From Chitinophaga sancti (GTDB lineage: Bacteria > Bacteroidota > Bacteroidia > Chitinophagales > Chitinophagaceae), in assembly GCF_034087045.1 (NCBI RefSeq), contig NZ_CP139247.1:4924001-4988000 (forward strand): a stretch of 64,000 nucleotides of DNA, read 5' to 3'. The translations under genes were made by a program, and so were the position numbers. The notes beneath the pieces were generated by a model, which saw nothing but the letters and a program-made list of their open reading frames with translations, ran no database searches and was not told the DNA's origin. Of this stretch, positions 27,332 to 36,500 are shown piece by piece (position 1 is the stretch's first letter; every line of letters starts with the position of its first letter).

Positions 27332-27697
27332 ATGTTCTTAGTAAAAATAAATAATCAATTGGATGGGTCGCGGGTATTGGAAATTTGTGGGCAGGCATTT
27401 ACAGCGCAGGCGGATGATTATTCCATAGATAGGGCCATTGAACTGGCGGGCTGTTGGGAACCTTACCAGGTCACGTATGCAAGAGTGGTGCATTTGAGAA
27501 ATTGGATCAGGGAGAATGAGGAATACCAGGTGTCTTTGATGGATATATATGATATGGTAGGGTGTAAGCGATTTGTAGATAAAGTGATCAATGCTGCCTT
27601 CACTGACTTAGGTGGGCGGTACCGGGAAGGGTTTCTTGCAAGTATGAGGGAGAATGAGCGGATTTTTTTTGAAGAAGATTTTATGGATACAGCTTGA
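27332..27697 (+). CDS. Unknown protein of the replication-like module (121 aa)
   Basis: It begins two bases after the ATPase stop, so it is almost certainly in the same operon. Soluble and mixed alpha/beta with no recognisable motif. Context suggests a role with the ATPase. Confidence 0.5.
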   Translation: MFLVKINNQLDGSRVLEICGQAFTAQADDYSIDRAIELAGCWEPYQVTYARVVHLRNWIRENEEYQVSLMDIYDMVGCKRFVDKVINAAFTDLGGRYREGFLASMRENERIFFEEDFMDTA

Positions 27698-27727
27698 GGG
27701 ATCGGAAAATGTAGGTATGAAAAGGGT

Positions 27728-27840
27728 CTGGTAGTCTTGCCGGGCCTGTATTTAAAAGATATTAAGAGTTATTAGGGTTAACATAGAGTAAGTATGAGTA
27801 AGGCCTGGTAGTCTTGCCGGGCCTGTATTTAAAAGATATT
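27728..27840. repeat. 36-bp exact direct repeat pair
   Basis: An identical 36-bp sequence (beginning CTGGTAGTCTTGCC and ending AAAAGATATT) occurs at 27728-27763 and 27805-27840. The second copy runs in frame into the RHS gene and supplies its first codons. It may mark a recombination junction. Confidence 0.9.
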
Positions 27841-30800
27841 TATTTGGATGTTTATGCAATATCAGCTACTACCGGGCAGATTGATATCTCGAAGTCTACG
27901 CATACGGTTGTGGATATGCAGGCAGTATTGCCATTGAGGTCATGGACGCATCTTGTATTCCAGGGATCGAGCCTGAATCAGGATAATCTGTCTGTGTATG
28001 TAAATGGGAAGCTTTGCCCGGCTGCGGGTGCAGATGCACCGAATGGGACATGTGGATGGGAGCTTTCGAATGGTGTTTACCCGGAGAATCTTGCATATCT
28101 GAAACAGATCAGGTATTATAATCGTGAACTTACCACAGCTGAGATAGCTGCAAATGCGGCGGAGGCTTGTATGTCGCTTGCATCGGATTATTATGATGCG
28201 CTGAGTGAGTCGTTGATTTATAGGGGTAGGTTTAATGTACCGGCGGAAGGCTCGGCAGGGACGATAGATGGAGGGACTACGGAATCGCAGTATAGCGCGG
28301 TGTATCCGAGTCATGGAATGGCAAGTTCTTATGCATTTCAGTCATTGAATTCTATAAGTGTGCAGAATACCCCAGATGGAGGGGTTAGTAAATCCTGGTA
28401 TGATAGAAAAGGTAATTTAGTGGTTACACAAAATGCACAGCAGGCCACTTTCAATAAATTTACATATACACTTTTTGATGGACAAAATAGGGTAGTGGAA
28501 GTAGGAGAAAAATCAGGAGCTAGCCTGGCTGCAACTGATAGATATATTAGTGATGATAATTTAATTACTTTCCAAAATAGAGGAACAAATTCACAAATTA
28601 CTCATAGCTATTTTGATGTTCCATATTTAGATAATGGGTTTACGTATAATCAAAACAACCTACGTAAGCGAGTAGCGGCATTAACGTATCGGGAAAATCA
28701 AACTGATGATGTAGAAGAGGTTACTTATTATAGTTATGATCAATTGGGGAATGCAGGAACGATTTGGCAACAAATCAAGGGGCTTGAAATTAAGCAAATA
28801 GAATATCAGTATGATTTTGCCACATCAAAGGTTAATAAGCTACGATACCAATATCTGGATAATAAAACAGACAAGTTCTGGTATGGTTATCAATATGATG
28901 CTGATAATAGGGTTGTAAAGGCAACAACAGGGATAAACTCTTTTTCTTCTGATGGATGGGATATTGAAAATCCCAAAACAGATGCTACTTATCATTATTA
29001 TTTACATGGTTTATTAGCAAGGGAAGAACTTGGGAATGATCCGTTAGTGCAGGGTAATGATTATATCTATACACTTCAAAAATGGCCAAAGGCTGCGAAT
29101 GGACAATATTTATCGCCAGATTACGATTTTGGTCAGGATGGTAAACAGGGTACATCACGTTCTGTAATTGGGCCGGATGTATATGGGTATTCTTTGGATT
29201 ATTATAAGGGAGATTACAAACCAATTGATAATACTAAAGCATTGCCTTTAAGCTGGACTGCAAACTCAACATCAGAGGTAGGAAGTGATCTTTATAATGG
29301 TAATATAAGCCGCAGCACAGTAGCACTTAGTCAATTTAATAATACAGTTGGGTATTCATACCGCTATGACCAATTAAATAGACTTAAAGGCATGAGGCAA
29401 CATGCACTTAGTTTAGGCGCAAATGACTGGAGTGCCAGCACTGCAGGTAGTGCATTCAAAGAAGATGTAACATATGATGGGAATGGAAATATTCTGACAT
29501 ACTTGCGAAATGGAAGTGGAGCTGGAGGAAAGGCAGTTGCAATGGACAATCTTACTTATGGGTATTCAAAGGATAACTCTGGGAATTTGGTCAATAACAA
29601 GCTTTTGCAGGTGAAAGATGCAGTAAGCTCTGGAGAATATACTGAAGATTTGAAATCACAGAATGATAATAATTATCAGTATGACAACATTGGCAACTTA
29701 ACCGCAGATGTGCAGGCTGGGATTAGTAATATAGAATGGACGGTTTATGGTAAAATTAAGAGTATTATTAAGACAGATGGAAGCGCTATGGAATACCGTT
29801 ATGATGCCCTGGGAAATAGAGTTTATAAAGGATATACACATAATGGCATAACAGAAAAGACATGGTATGTTCGGGATGCGATAGGGAATGTTTTAGCTGT
29901 GTATGGAAATAAGGATGGAGATGGTAATATTTATTGGAAAGAGCAGCATTTATATGGAAGTAATAGATTAGGTGTTTGGGAGCCGGATATGCTCGTTTCA
30001 AGTGGAAATGAAAGTAGTATTTGGGATTTATCAGGTAATAAGCATTTTGAATTAGCGAATCATTTAGGGAATGTTTTGGCTACTATAACGGATAACCTTT
30101 CTGTAGACAATAAGGCAATCGTGAATAGTGCTCAGGATTATTATCCATTTGGAATGATGCAGCCAGACAGGCATTATGATGATAATAGTTATAGATATGG
30201 TTTCAATGGAAAAGAAAACGATATTGAGTTTGGTTTGCAGGATTATGGTATGAGGATTTACAATCCCTCATTAGGTAAATTCTTAAGTGTGGATCCATTG
30301 AGTCCAAAATATCCGGAATTAACTCCATATCAATTTGCCAGTAATAGACCTATTGAAGGGATTGATCAGGATGGGATGGAAGTTGCTTATTACGATCCCC
30401 AAAATAAGTTTTACTACATGGCTTCAGATGCTATTAGGCATCCTCTTCCTAAAGGTATTGTTCTGCCTTCAAATGGTGCTGCTGCCTATGCTGGTCAAAA
30501 TGGGTTTAATACAATGGTTGCAATGGGAGGTGTTGTCCTTATAGTGGTGGCGCCTGAAATAATAATGCTGGGAGGTAGAGCGTATCAGACTATAGTAATA
30601 ACAGTTTCCCAACCGCAAAATCAAATCCTGATTGCACAGACGGGAACATTTGTTGCAGGGTTATTAAATCCTGGTCCTGAGGATATTGATCCAAATAGTG
30701 AAATGGATGAGTTGGGCAGGTATGTGAGAGGAATTGTGGGTAAGTTAGGTAAAAATGCAGTAGGATTTTTGCGGATGATGCAAAAGGAGGGGTTCTGTTT

Positions 30801-31587
30801 CACTGGGAATACGCAGGTTTTAACCAAGGATGGATTTAAAAATATAGAAAACATTGAAGTTGGAGATTCAGTATATTCATGTAGTGTTTTAAAAATTGAC
30901 TCGTCTGGGAACTATAAGAATAAAGTTGAGTTACAGAGGGTATCTAATATTTTTAAGCATGCAATAAATAAATTAGTTCAAATCAGTTTAGATGGATCAG
31001 ACATTATTTCTACGCTAACCCATCCGTATTTTGCGAATGGCTTATGGACAAAAGCAGGAGAGTTAAAAATTGGAGATTCTTTATATGATGCAAATGGGCA
31101 TATTAAGAGAATTATCGGTGTCAGGAATATTGACACATCTTATATTAATGTATTTAACTTTGAAGTAGAATCAAATCATAATTATTATGTAAGTTCCGAA
31201 AAAGTACTTGTGCATAATAATTGTGCCCCAGTATGGATCAGTGAACAATATGGTAAACATATACTATGGAGTTTTAAAAATAAATTATTGAGCAAAATGT
31301 CTTGGAAAGATGTTATTAAGTGGACTAAAGATAATGAGGCGATTTACAAGAGTGCCGTAAAGGAAGAGGTGAGGACGCTGGAAATGACTGCTATAAGTGA
31401 AGGTCTTGAAGTGCCTATAGGCAAAGGTGTGAAATATTTTATTTATGATGCTGGAAAAGTAATTGGGGCTTCGGAAGGAAAAGAAACTCAATATTTGAGA
31501 GTTGAGTTGGCGAGTGATGGGAGTGTTCATGGTCATCCAATTACAGATGTTGATTATAGAAAATATTTGAAAAAAATAAAAAATTGA
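27814..31587 (+). CDS. 5'-truncated RHS/YD-repeat polymorphic toxin with HINT domain
   Basis: 1257 codons, open from a TTG at 27814 inside the 36-bp repeat; no signal peptide, so the true N terminus is missing. Order of parts: partial LamG/concanavalin-like domain (about 10-115), YD repeats (about 165-780), RHS core end (GFNGKENDIEFGLQDYGMR, about 797-815, with FLSVDPLSPKYP), a hydrophobic stretch, a HINT autoprotease domain (C995 in CFTGNTQVL to HN at 1134-1135), and a 121-residue C-terminal toxin tip (1137-1257) with a late HGHPITD motif. The tip is not a family I can name. Two putative immunity genes follow. Whether the truncated gene is expressed is unclear; it could be an orphan cassette. 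Confidence 0.8.
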   Translation: MPGLYLKDIYLDVYAISATTGQIDISKSTHTVVDMQAVLPLRSWTHLVFQGSSLNQDNLSVYVNGKLCPAAGADAPNGTCGWELSNGVYPENLAYLKQIRYYNRELTTAEIAANAAEACMSLASDYYDALSESLIYRGRFNVPAEGSAGTIDGGTTESQYSAVYPSHGMASSYAFQSLNSISVQNTPDGGVSKSWYDRKGNLVVTQNAQQATFNKFTYTLFDGQNRVVEVGEKSGASLAATDRYISDDNLITFQNRGTNSQITHSYFDVPYLDNGFTYNQNNLRKRVAALTYRENQTDDVEEVTYYSYDQLGNAGTIWQQIKGLEIKQIEYQYDFATSKVNKLRYQYLDNKTDKFWYGYQYDADNRVVKATTGINSFSSDGWDIENPKTDATYHYYLHGLLAREELGNDPLVQGNDYIYTLQKWPKAANGQYLSPDYDFGQDGKQGTSRSVIGPDVYGYSLDYYKGDYKPIDNTKALPLSWTANSTSEVGSDLYNGNISRSTVALSQFNNTVGYSYRYDQLNRLKGMRQHALSLGANDWSASTAGSAFKEDVTYDGNGNILTYLRNGSGAGGKAVAMDNLTYGYSKDNSGNLVNNKLLQVKDAVSSGEYTEDLKSQNDNNYQYDNIGNLTADVQAGISNIEWTVYGKIKSIIKTDGSAMEYRYDALGNRVYKGYTHNGITEKTWYVRDAIGNVLAVYGNKDGDGNIYWKEQHLYGSNRLGVWEPDMLVSSGNESSIWDLSGNKHFELANHLGNVLATITDNLSVDNKAIVNSAQDYYPFGMMQPDRHYDDNSYRYGFNGKENDIEFGLQDYGMRIYNPSLGKFLSVDPLSPKYPELTPYQFASNRPIEGIDQDGMEVAYYDPQNKFYYMASDAIRHPLPKGIVLPSNGAAAYAGQNGFNTMVAMGGVVLIVVAPEIIMLGGRAYQTIVITVSQPQNQILIAQTGTFVAGLLNPGPEDIDPNSEMDELGRYVRGIVGKLGKNAVGFLRMMQKEGFCFTGNTQVLTKDGFKNIENIEVGDSVYSCSVLKIDSSGNYKNKVELQRVSNIFKHAINKLVQISLDGSDIISTLTHPYFANGLWTKAGELKIGDSLYDANGHIKRIIGVRNIDTSYINVFNFEVESNHNYYVSSEKVLVHNNCAPVWISEQYGKHILWSFKNKLLSKMSWKDVIKWTKDNEAIYKSAVKEEVRTLEMTAISEGLEVPIGKGVKYFIYDAGKVIGASEGKETQYLRVELASDGSVHGHPITDVDYRKYLKKIKN

Positions 31588-31650
31588 ATACTTCATCCCA
31601 TATTCGATTGATTAATATTGAGTGGGATGAGAATTAAATAAGTTTGAATT

Positions 31651-32061
31651 ATGGAATATTTTGGTATTGAAGTACATGGTGCTTATTGTTTTACTCCTTT
31701 TCCATTAGAAGAAAATGAACCATTGGAGGACCAATGGTTTTTTCTAGGGTCAGATGTAGGAACTCTTAGATATGAATTTAGGGGTTATTGCTTTGATCTT
31801 ACAACTACATGGTATGGTGATAAGGAAGATATATTACATGAGAAAAACGTTTTTGTTATAAGAGTCATTGAAGGGCCAAGAACTTTAGGAAAAACTTTTT
31901 TTAATAAGAATTCTAAATCTGATTTAAAAGAGCTTAAGTTGTTGATGAAAGAAGGAATAGATTTTATTGAAAGTATAAAAAAAATGTCTGATGATGAAAT
32001 ATCCACGCTTCCAGGATACCCACGTGATGCAAACTGGGATGACAGCCATTTGTGCGATTAA
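31651..32061 (+). CDS. Putative immunity protein 1
   Basis: 136 aa, acidic, starting 63 nt after the toxin stop. Landmarks are YFGIEVHGAY, TTTWYGDKEDILHEKNVFVIRV and TFFNKNSKSDLKELKLL. It is clearly paralogous to the next gene. Position directly after a HINT-linked toxin tip is the standard place for a cognate immunity protein. Family not recognised. Confidence 0.65.
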   Translation: MEYFGIEVHGAYCFTPFPLEENEPLEDQWFFLGSDVGTLRYEFRGYCFDLTTTWYGDKEDILHEKNVFVIRVIEGPRTLGKTFFNKNSKSDLKELKLLMKEGIDFIESIKKMSDDEISTLPGYPRDANWDDSHLCD

Positions 32062-32157
32062 AATAAGAATATAGGCTATTAAAAAGTTCTTCTGTTTTTT
32101 ATACTAGCTGAGCATCCTGGGTTTCGCCCATTTATTGCAGTAAGGAAAATAAATAAA

Positions 32158-32559
32158 ATGAATTTTATGAAATATTTTGGGGTTGAGGTCTATGATGCAA
32201 AGTTTATTTCTCCATTTGTTTTAGATGAAAATCAATCTCTCGAATCTCAGGATTTTCTGTTAGATAGTGAGATTGGAGGTTTGGATTTTCTTTTTAGACA
32301 ATATGAGTTTTTCCTCACTATTGCCTGGTATGGAGACAAAGATGATCTGTTTAATGAGAATAATGTGTTTGTAATTAGGATCTATGAGCCAGTTAATTTT
32401 GAAGGGCGTAAAACTTTTTTCAAAAAGACAGCCAGAACTGATTTTGGAGAACTTAAAAAACTACTACATGAAGCTGTTGAATTTATGGAGAAAATGAAGA
32501 CAATTAGTGATAAAGATATCCAGGAATTTCCAGATTTGAATTATTGGAGTATACTGTGA
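32158..32559 (+). CDS. Putative immunity protein 2
   Basis: 133 aa; an internal ATG at 32167 would remove three residues. It shares YFGVEVYDAK, AWYGDKDDLFNENNVFVIRI and KTFFKKTARTDFGELKKLL with the preceding gene. Tandem divergent immunity copies are common downstream of polymorphic toxins and may neutralise variant tips. Confidence 0.65.
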   Translation: MNFMKYFGVEVYDAKFISPFVLDENQSLESQDFLLDSEIGGLDFLFRQYEFFLTIAWYGDKDDLFNENNVFVIRIYEPVNFEGRKTFFKKTARTDFGELKKLLHEAVEFMEKMKTISDKDIQEFPDLNYWSIL

Positions 32560-32585
32560 ATGTTTTAAGAATGTAGTATCATACC

Positions 32586-32632
32586 AATAAGAAGAGGTTG
32601 CGTCTAAATATATGATGCAACCTCTTCTTATT
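32586..32632. terminator. Long hairpin terminator after the immunity genes
   Basis: A perfect 16-bp stem (AATAAGAAGAGGTTGC and its complement) with a 15-nt loop. No long T-run follows, but the stem starts and ends in A/T-rich sequence and can work in both directions. The remaining 32633-32886 has no gene. Confidence 0.7.
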
Positions 32633-32886
32633 GATTCTGATTAACCCAATTAGGTGTTTTAGGATATAGCATTATTAAAAGGGGAGCGTAATTTTTTTTT
32701 GTGTAAACTCCTTCCCATTGTTTGAAACCCAGCCGGATGTGGAAGGCGGAATGTCCCGGCAGCAGGGTCTTCCATCGTTTGGGTGCCTATTGAGTTAATT
32801 CACCACCATAGACCATAGACCATTAACACATGAAAATTTACACTCCCCATCCACTTATTGCCAACACGATATTAGTAGTTACTTTT

Positions 32887-33207
32887 TTATTTTGTCTGTT
32901 GAAATTTTATTGCCCATTCGTTCATTTGTTCAAGCAGGGGTTTCATTGTTAACCCGCCTGGTGTCAAACTATATTCAACTGTTATTGGAACAGTATTAAA
33001 TGTTTGTCGGTTTACAATTCCTGCGGCTTCTAAATCTTTCAATTCTTTGATGAGCATTTTAGCCGAAATACCGGCTATTTCCCGTTCCAATTCCTTAAAC
33101 CGCTTTTTACCAAAATACAGTATGGAAAGAATGTGCAATTTCCATTTTCCACCCAAAACCTGCAAGATGAATTGCAATGATTCAACATTGTTCACACATT
33201 TTTCCAT
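32887..33207 (-). CDS. HxlR-family regulator
   Basis: 106 aa, essentially one HxlR winged helix: VLGGKWKLHILSILYFGKKRF, then ISAKMLIKELKDLEAAGIV and the wing PITVEYSLTPGG. Members usually repress a divergent gene and often sense reactive compounds through an N-terminal Cys; C4 is present here. It is divergent from the SDR gene with a shared operator. Confidence 0.92.
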   Translation of the reverse strand: MEKCVNNVESLQFILQVLGGKWKLHILSILYFGKKRFKELEREIAGISAKMLIKELKDLEAAGIVNRQTFNTVPITVEYSLTPGGLTMKPLLEQMNEWAIKFQQTK

Positions 33208-33260
33208 GTTTATTTTCGTTTTATTTACCTGATTTCTAATAACAGTAACTTTTTAGTTAT

Positions 33261-33298
33261 TAGTATACTTTATTGTAACTGCTTGCAAAAGTATACTA
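33261..33298. promoter_or_regulatory. Inverted-repeat operator between HxlR and SDR genes
   Basis: TAGTATACTTT and AAAGTATACTA are perfect 11-bp arms 16 bp apart. On the minus strand TACTTTTG (33286-33293) matches the TAnnTTTG -7 element and overlaps one arm, so a bound dimer would cover the hxlR promoter. Likely HxlR binding site. Confidence 0.65.
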
Positions 33299-33332
33299 TT
33301 GGGTTTACATTTACAATTCAAAACGGAAAATT

Positions 33333-34097
33333 ATGTTGAAAGGAAGAACAATTTTAATTACTGGCGGTGGGTCGGGAATTGGCGAAGCACTTACTAACAA
33401 GTTGTCAAACGACAACAGAATTATCATTTGCGGAAGGAATGAGGATAAACTGAAAAAGGTTGTTGCTGCAAATACGAATGTGTCATACTATGTAGCTGAT
33501 GTTTCTGTCGCCAACGAAATTGATGAACTTTTTAAAAGAATAAAAGCAGACGGAATTGTTTTAGATGTTTTGTTCAATAACGCAGGTGTCGTTGAGCAAT
33601 GGGATATTACAAAATCGGCCTTATCATCTGCTCAGATTTTTGAAAAGATAAATACAAACTTGTCTGGTGCTATTGCTGTTACGCAACAATTTGTAGGTCA
33701 GGCAAACAAGTCAGTAAGCAACGTAATTGTAAATATTACTTCTTCTATTGCGATTTTCCCTTTTCCTGTTTTAGGTTTGTATTCTACGTCTAAATCAGGT
33801 TTTAGCATATTTACAAAAATGATAAGACAACAACTGGAAGGTACAAATTTCAAAGTTGTTGAAATTCTTCCGTCCCAGGTTGAAACTGAAATGCCTAAAC
33901 AATTAGGATTTACGTCAAGAGGTGTGAATGTTCAGGATTTTGCAAACAAAACGATTAACGCAATTAACAAAGGTAAAACAGAATACTCACCTGACCCGAA
34001 TGTTCCTATGCTTAAATTATTCAATAGACTTTTACCGAAAAGTAGCGTGTTGAATATGGCTGATAAAATCAGTAAAAAAATATTGAAAGTTCAGTAG
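33333..34097 (+). CDS. Short-chain dehydrogenase/reductase
   Basis: 254 aa. Classical SDR: cofactor motif TGGGSGIG (10-17), NNAG (about 87-90), catalytic Ser in ITSSIAIF (about 137), and YSTSKSG supplying Tyr and Lys (about 150-154). It is close to DltE/YciK-like oxidoreductases. NAD(P)H-dependent reduction of an unknown carbonyl; regulation by the divergent HxlR protein is likely. Confidence 0.9.
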   Translation: MLKGRTILITGGGSGIGEALTNKLSNDNRIIICGRNEDKLKKVVAANTNVSYYVADVSVANEIDELFKRIKADGIVLDVLFNNAGVVEQWDITKSALSSAQIFEKINTNLSGAIAVTQQFVGQANKSVSNVIVNITSSIAIFPFPVLGLYSTSKSGFSIFTKMIRQQLEGTNFKVVEILPSQVETEMPKQLGFTSRGVNVQDFANKTINAINKGKTEYSPDPNVPMLKLFNRLLPKSSVLNMADKISKKILKVQ

Positions 34098-34134
34098 CTT
34101 TTTTCGGATGTCAATGACTTGAAATGTATATTCC

Positions 34135-34260
34135 TCAGCCATACCTGGTAACGTGCTGGATAGCCACATCTACAGGCACGGATTCAGGTGTAAATTTCTC
34201 AGCATGTTGTAGCACTTCCGCAACTGCACATCCTTTAACTGATCTCAATTCCTTGCAGAA
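34135..34260 (-). pseudogene. Possible short coding remnant
   Basis: About 40 codons on the minus strand read as a normal-looking protein tail (GCAVAEVLQHAEKF, then VPVDVAIQHVTRYG) closed by stops at both ends. No family is recognised. It could be a decayed gene end. Confidence 0.25.
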
Positions 34261-34676
34261 TCAGCATTTTTGAAAAAATATGACATGAATAATATTTGAG
34301 AATTGGTAAAAAGGAATATTTATTTACTGGAATAATAACCTTAGGTTCCTGTTTAAAAGGCTGGGGATGTTGTTGGTTTTTAATACTTTCCTCAAAGGAT
34401 AAACTTTTATCTCGCTCCGTAGGAAAATAATGTAGGACGAAGTAGACTGATTTTTAGTTGGGCGGCTATGCACACTGTACTTCCCATTGCAGTAAAATAC
34501 CGTTATTTCAATCATTATTAACCTTTCGAAAAAAGCCTATGTTTAACCCATTAGTCATTCCATACTTGGTGACGACCGATTGCATATGCAGCCGTGGCCG
34601 AGTATACCGAAGACCCGAAGATGCAATCGCCTCGTATTGTTAGTAATCCATTTATTAACGATGTATCGCATCTTCC
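34261..34676. other. Intergenic stretch, nothing certain
   Basis: No gene is supported. A short plus-strand frame (AYAAVAEYTEDPKM, then NDVSHLP) ends with a TGA that overlaps the ATG of the 34677 gene by four bases, which would fit a lost upstream coupled gene, but it is only about 34 codons long. Confidence 0.3.
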
Positions 34677-35000
34677 ATGAACACTTACTTTAATTTATAC
34701 ATACAACTTCCTGCCTTCTGGAAACTACGAATGGCAGACAAAAACATCAAACCTCATCATGTAATATTGTACCTCAACCTTTTGTTGAAATGGCATGAAC
34801 AGCATGACAACCCCGTTCTCCACATCAAGTCATATGAAATGATGGATGAAACTAATCTTGGTTCCCGGAGAACGTATTTCCGTTATATGAGAGAACTCCT
34901 TGAATGGGGTTACATCAATGGATACCGCAAAGGAACCAACGGAGCGATAGTAGAGATGAAATTCCTACACCTGCCTGCTGACGAACAGATTGTATCCTAA
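34677..35000 (+). CDS. Solo copy of the initiator-like N-terminal domain
   Basis: 107 aa. KPHHVILYLNLLLKWHEQH, TNLGSRRTYFRYMRELLEWGYIN and the following beta hairpin align with residues 45-135 of the 25832 protein, but the repeat linker and C-terminal part are absent. Probably a DNA-binding winged-helix protein. It could be a truncated relic of a second element or a competitor/regulator of the full-length protein. Confidence 0.55.
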   Translation: MNTYFNLYIQLPAFWKLRMADKNIKPHHVILYLNLLLKWHEQHDNPVLHIKSYEMMDETNLGSRRTYFRYMRELLEWGYINGYRKGTNGAIVEMKFLHLPADEQIVS

Positions 35001-35064
35001 CCCCGTACAAAGAGTTAGTAGCAGGACATGAGGATGTTGAAGTGTATGATAACGTCTAAAGTCC

Positions 35065-35105
35065 AAGGTTGCTTCCAGGTGGTTCTGGAAGCAACCTTTT
35101 GTTTT
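35065..35105 (+). terminator. Rho-independent terminator
   Basis: A 14-bp stem (AAGGTTGCTTCCAG and its complement) with a 6-nt loop is followed by TTGTTTT. It ends transcription of the 34677 gene. Confidence 0.8.
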
Positions 35106-35200
35106 ATGGGGCATAACAGATTAAATGGTCCATAGCACATTAAATGTTGGGAGGGGAAAAATTAAATAAAATTTACTATTTTGTTATGTAATGTTCGATT

Positions 35201-36325
35201 ATGAAAAACTTGTCTCAACGTCTCTTATCTATCGATGCCTTCCGCGCCATCACCATGCTGGCCATGATCTTCGTCAACGATGTCAGTGGAGTATCTAACA
35301 TCCCTGCCTGGATAGAACATACCAAAGCAGCAGATGATGGAATGGGGTTTGCCGATACCGTATTCCCTGCCTTTTTATTTATTGTCGGGTTGTCCATCCC
35401 ATTTGCCATTGGCAAACGAATTGCAAAGCAGGAGTCATTTATCAAAACAGAAACACATATTTTAACCCGCTCACTGGCACTGATCGTAATGGGATTTTTT
35501 CATGTGAACCTGGAAAGTTATAATAGCGACGCGGCCATCCTGCCGTATGCAATATGGGAGATATTGATCACGGTTGGATTCTTTTTGATCTGGTTGGATT
35601 ATAAGAAGAAACAATACCTCTTGCAGGGATCAGGAATTGTATTACTCATAGCCATGGCTGCCTTGTACAAAGGGGACGGCGGTCAATGGATGCGGCCATC
35701 CTGGTGGGGAATACTAGGTATTATAGGCTGGGCTTACCTGGTGAGTGCAACAGTTTTTTTATTGGTGAAGGGGAAATTTCCTGCATTAATAATATTGTTG
35801 GCCGTTTTTTCAGGGATCAATTTTGCAAAGCATAGTGGGGTGTTATTAGTGGATATTCCTGTAATAGGAGACGCGTCTTCTATTACATTGATCATGGCCG
35901 GTGTGGTCATTTCCAGCATCCCTAAAAAATCAATTGCCCTGTTAATAGGAATAGGTGTAGCTGCTATAGCGATTGGTTTGATCGTACGACCTTATACAGA
36001 AGGAATTTCAAAAATCAGGTCTACACCTTCATGGGTATTGATATGTGCAGGTATCAGCACGGTTGTATTCGCCATCATGATCTGGGTAGTAGATCTGAAA
36101 GGTAAGATGCACTGGTTTTCATTTATCAAACCTGCAGGGACCAGTACATTGACCTGTTATCTCATTCCATACCTGTTATATTCACTGATGTTATTGGTAC
36201 ATTTTCAATTTCCTGCATTCTTAAGTAATGGACCAGGTGGGATTGTAAGAAGTATTGCCATCGCCTTTATGGTGATCTGGATAGTGGGTAGAATGGAAAA
36301 GGTCCATCTCCGGCTTAAGATCTAA
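35201..36325 (+). CDS. DUF5009/HGSNAT-like membrane acyltransferase
   Basis: 374 aa with ten to eleven hydrophobic helices. RLLSIDAFRAITMLAMIFVND (8-28) is the hallmark of the DUF5009 and heparan-alpha-glucosaminide N-acetyltransferase-like family, and TVFPAFLFIVGLSIPF follows. Relatives such as NagX are linked to amino-sugar use in Bacteroidota and are predicted to move acetyl groups across the inner membrane. No sugar operon is adjacent, so the substrate is unknown. Confidence 0.85.
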   Translation: MKNLSQRLLSIDAFRAITMLAMIFVNDVSGVSNIPAWIEHTKAADDGMGFADTVFPAFLFIVGLSIPFAIGKRIAKQESFIKTETHILTRSLALIVMGFFHVNLESYNSDAAILPYAIWEILITVGFFLIWLDYKKKQYLLQGSGIVLLIAMAALYKGDGGQWMRPSWWGILGIIGWAYLVSATVFLLVKGKFPALIILLAVFSGINFAKHSGVLLVDIPVIGDASSITLIMAGVVISSIPKKSIALLIGIGVAAIAIGLIVRPYTEGISKIRSTPSWVLICAGISTVVFAIMIWVVDLKGKMHWFSFIKPAGTSTLTCYLIPYLLYSLMLLVHFQFPAFLSNGPGGIVRSIAIAFMVIWIVGRMEKVHLRLKI

Positions 36326-36345
36326 ACTGGTCCCTGGAGCGATAC

Positions 36346-36477
36346 TTAAAATATAACCTTCGGTGAAGTGAATACATCATCCTTATTTTCCTGTGGCCGG
36401 TGACAATTCGTGCACTCATTTGAAAACGTCGCATTCCTGCCATAGGGTTTCAGATCGGCACCTTTCCACCTGGCCCA
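36346..36477 (-). pseudogene. 3' remnant of a cytochrome P460-like gene
   Basis: The minus strand encodes WKGADLKPYGRNATF, then ECTNCHRPQENKDDVF and a stop. This reproduces the C-terminal haem-binding end (CxxCH) of Bacteroidota cytochrome P460-family proteins. The upstream part of the gene is replaced by the terminator of the ABC permease gene. Only about 43 codons survive, so it is a remnant. Confidence 0.55.
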
Positions 36478-36500
36478 TCCCCGGCCTAATGTAAAAACGA

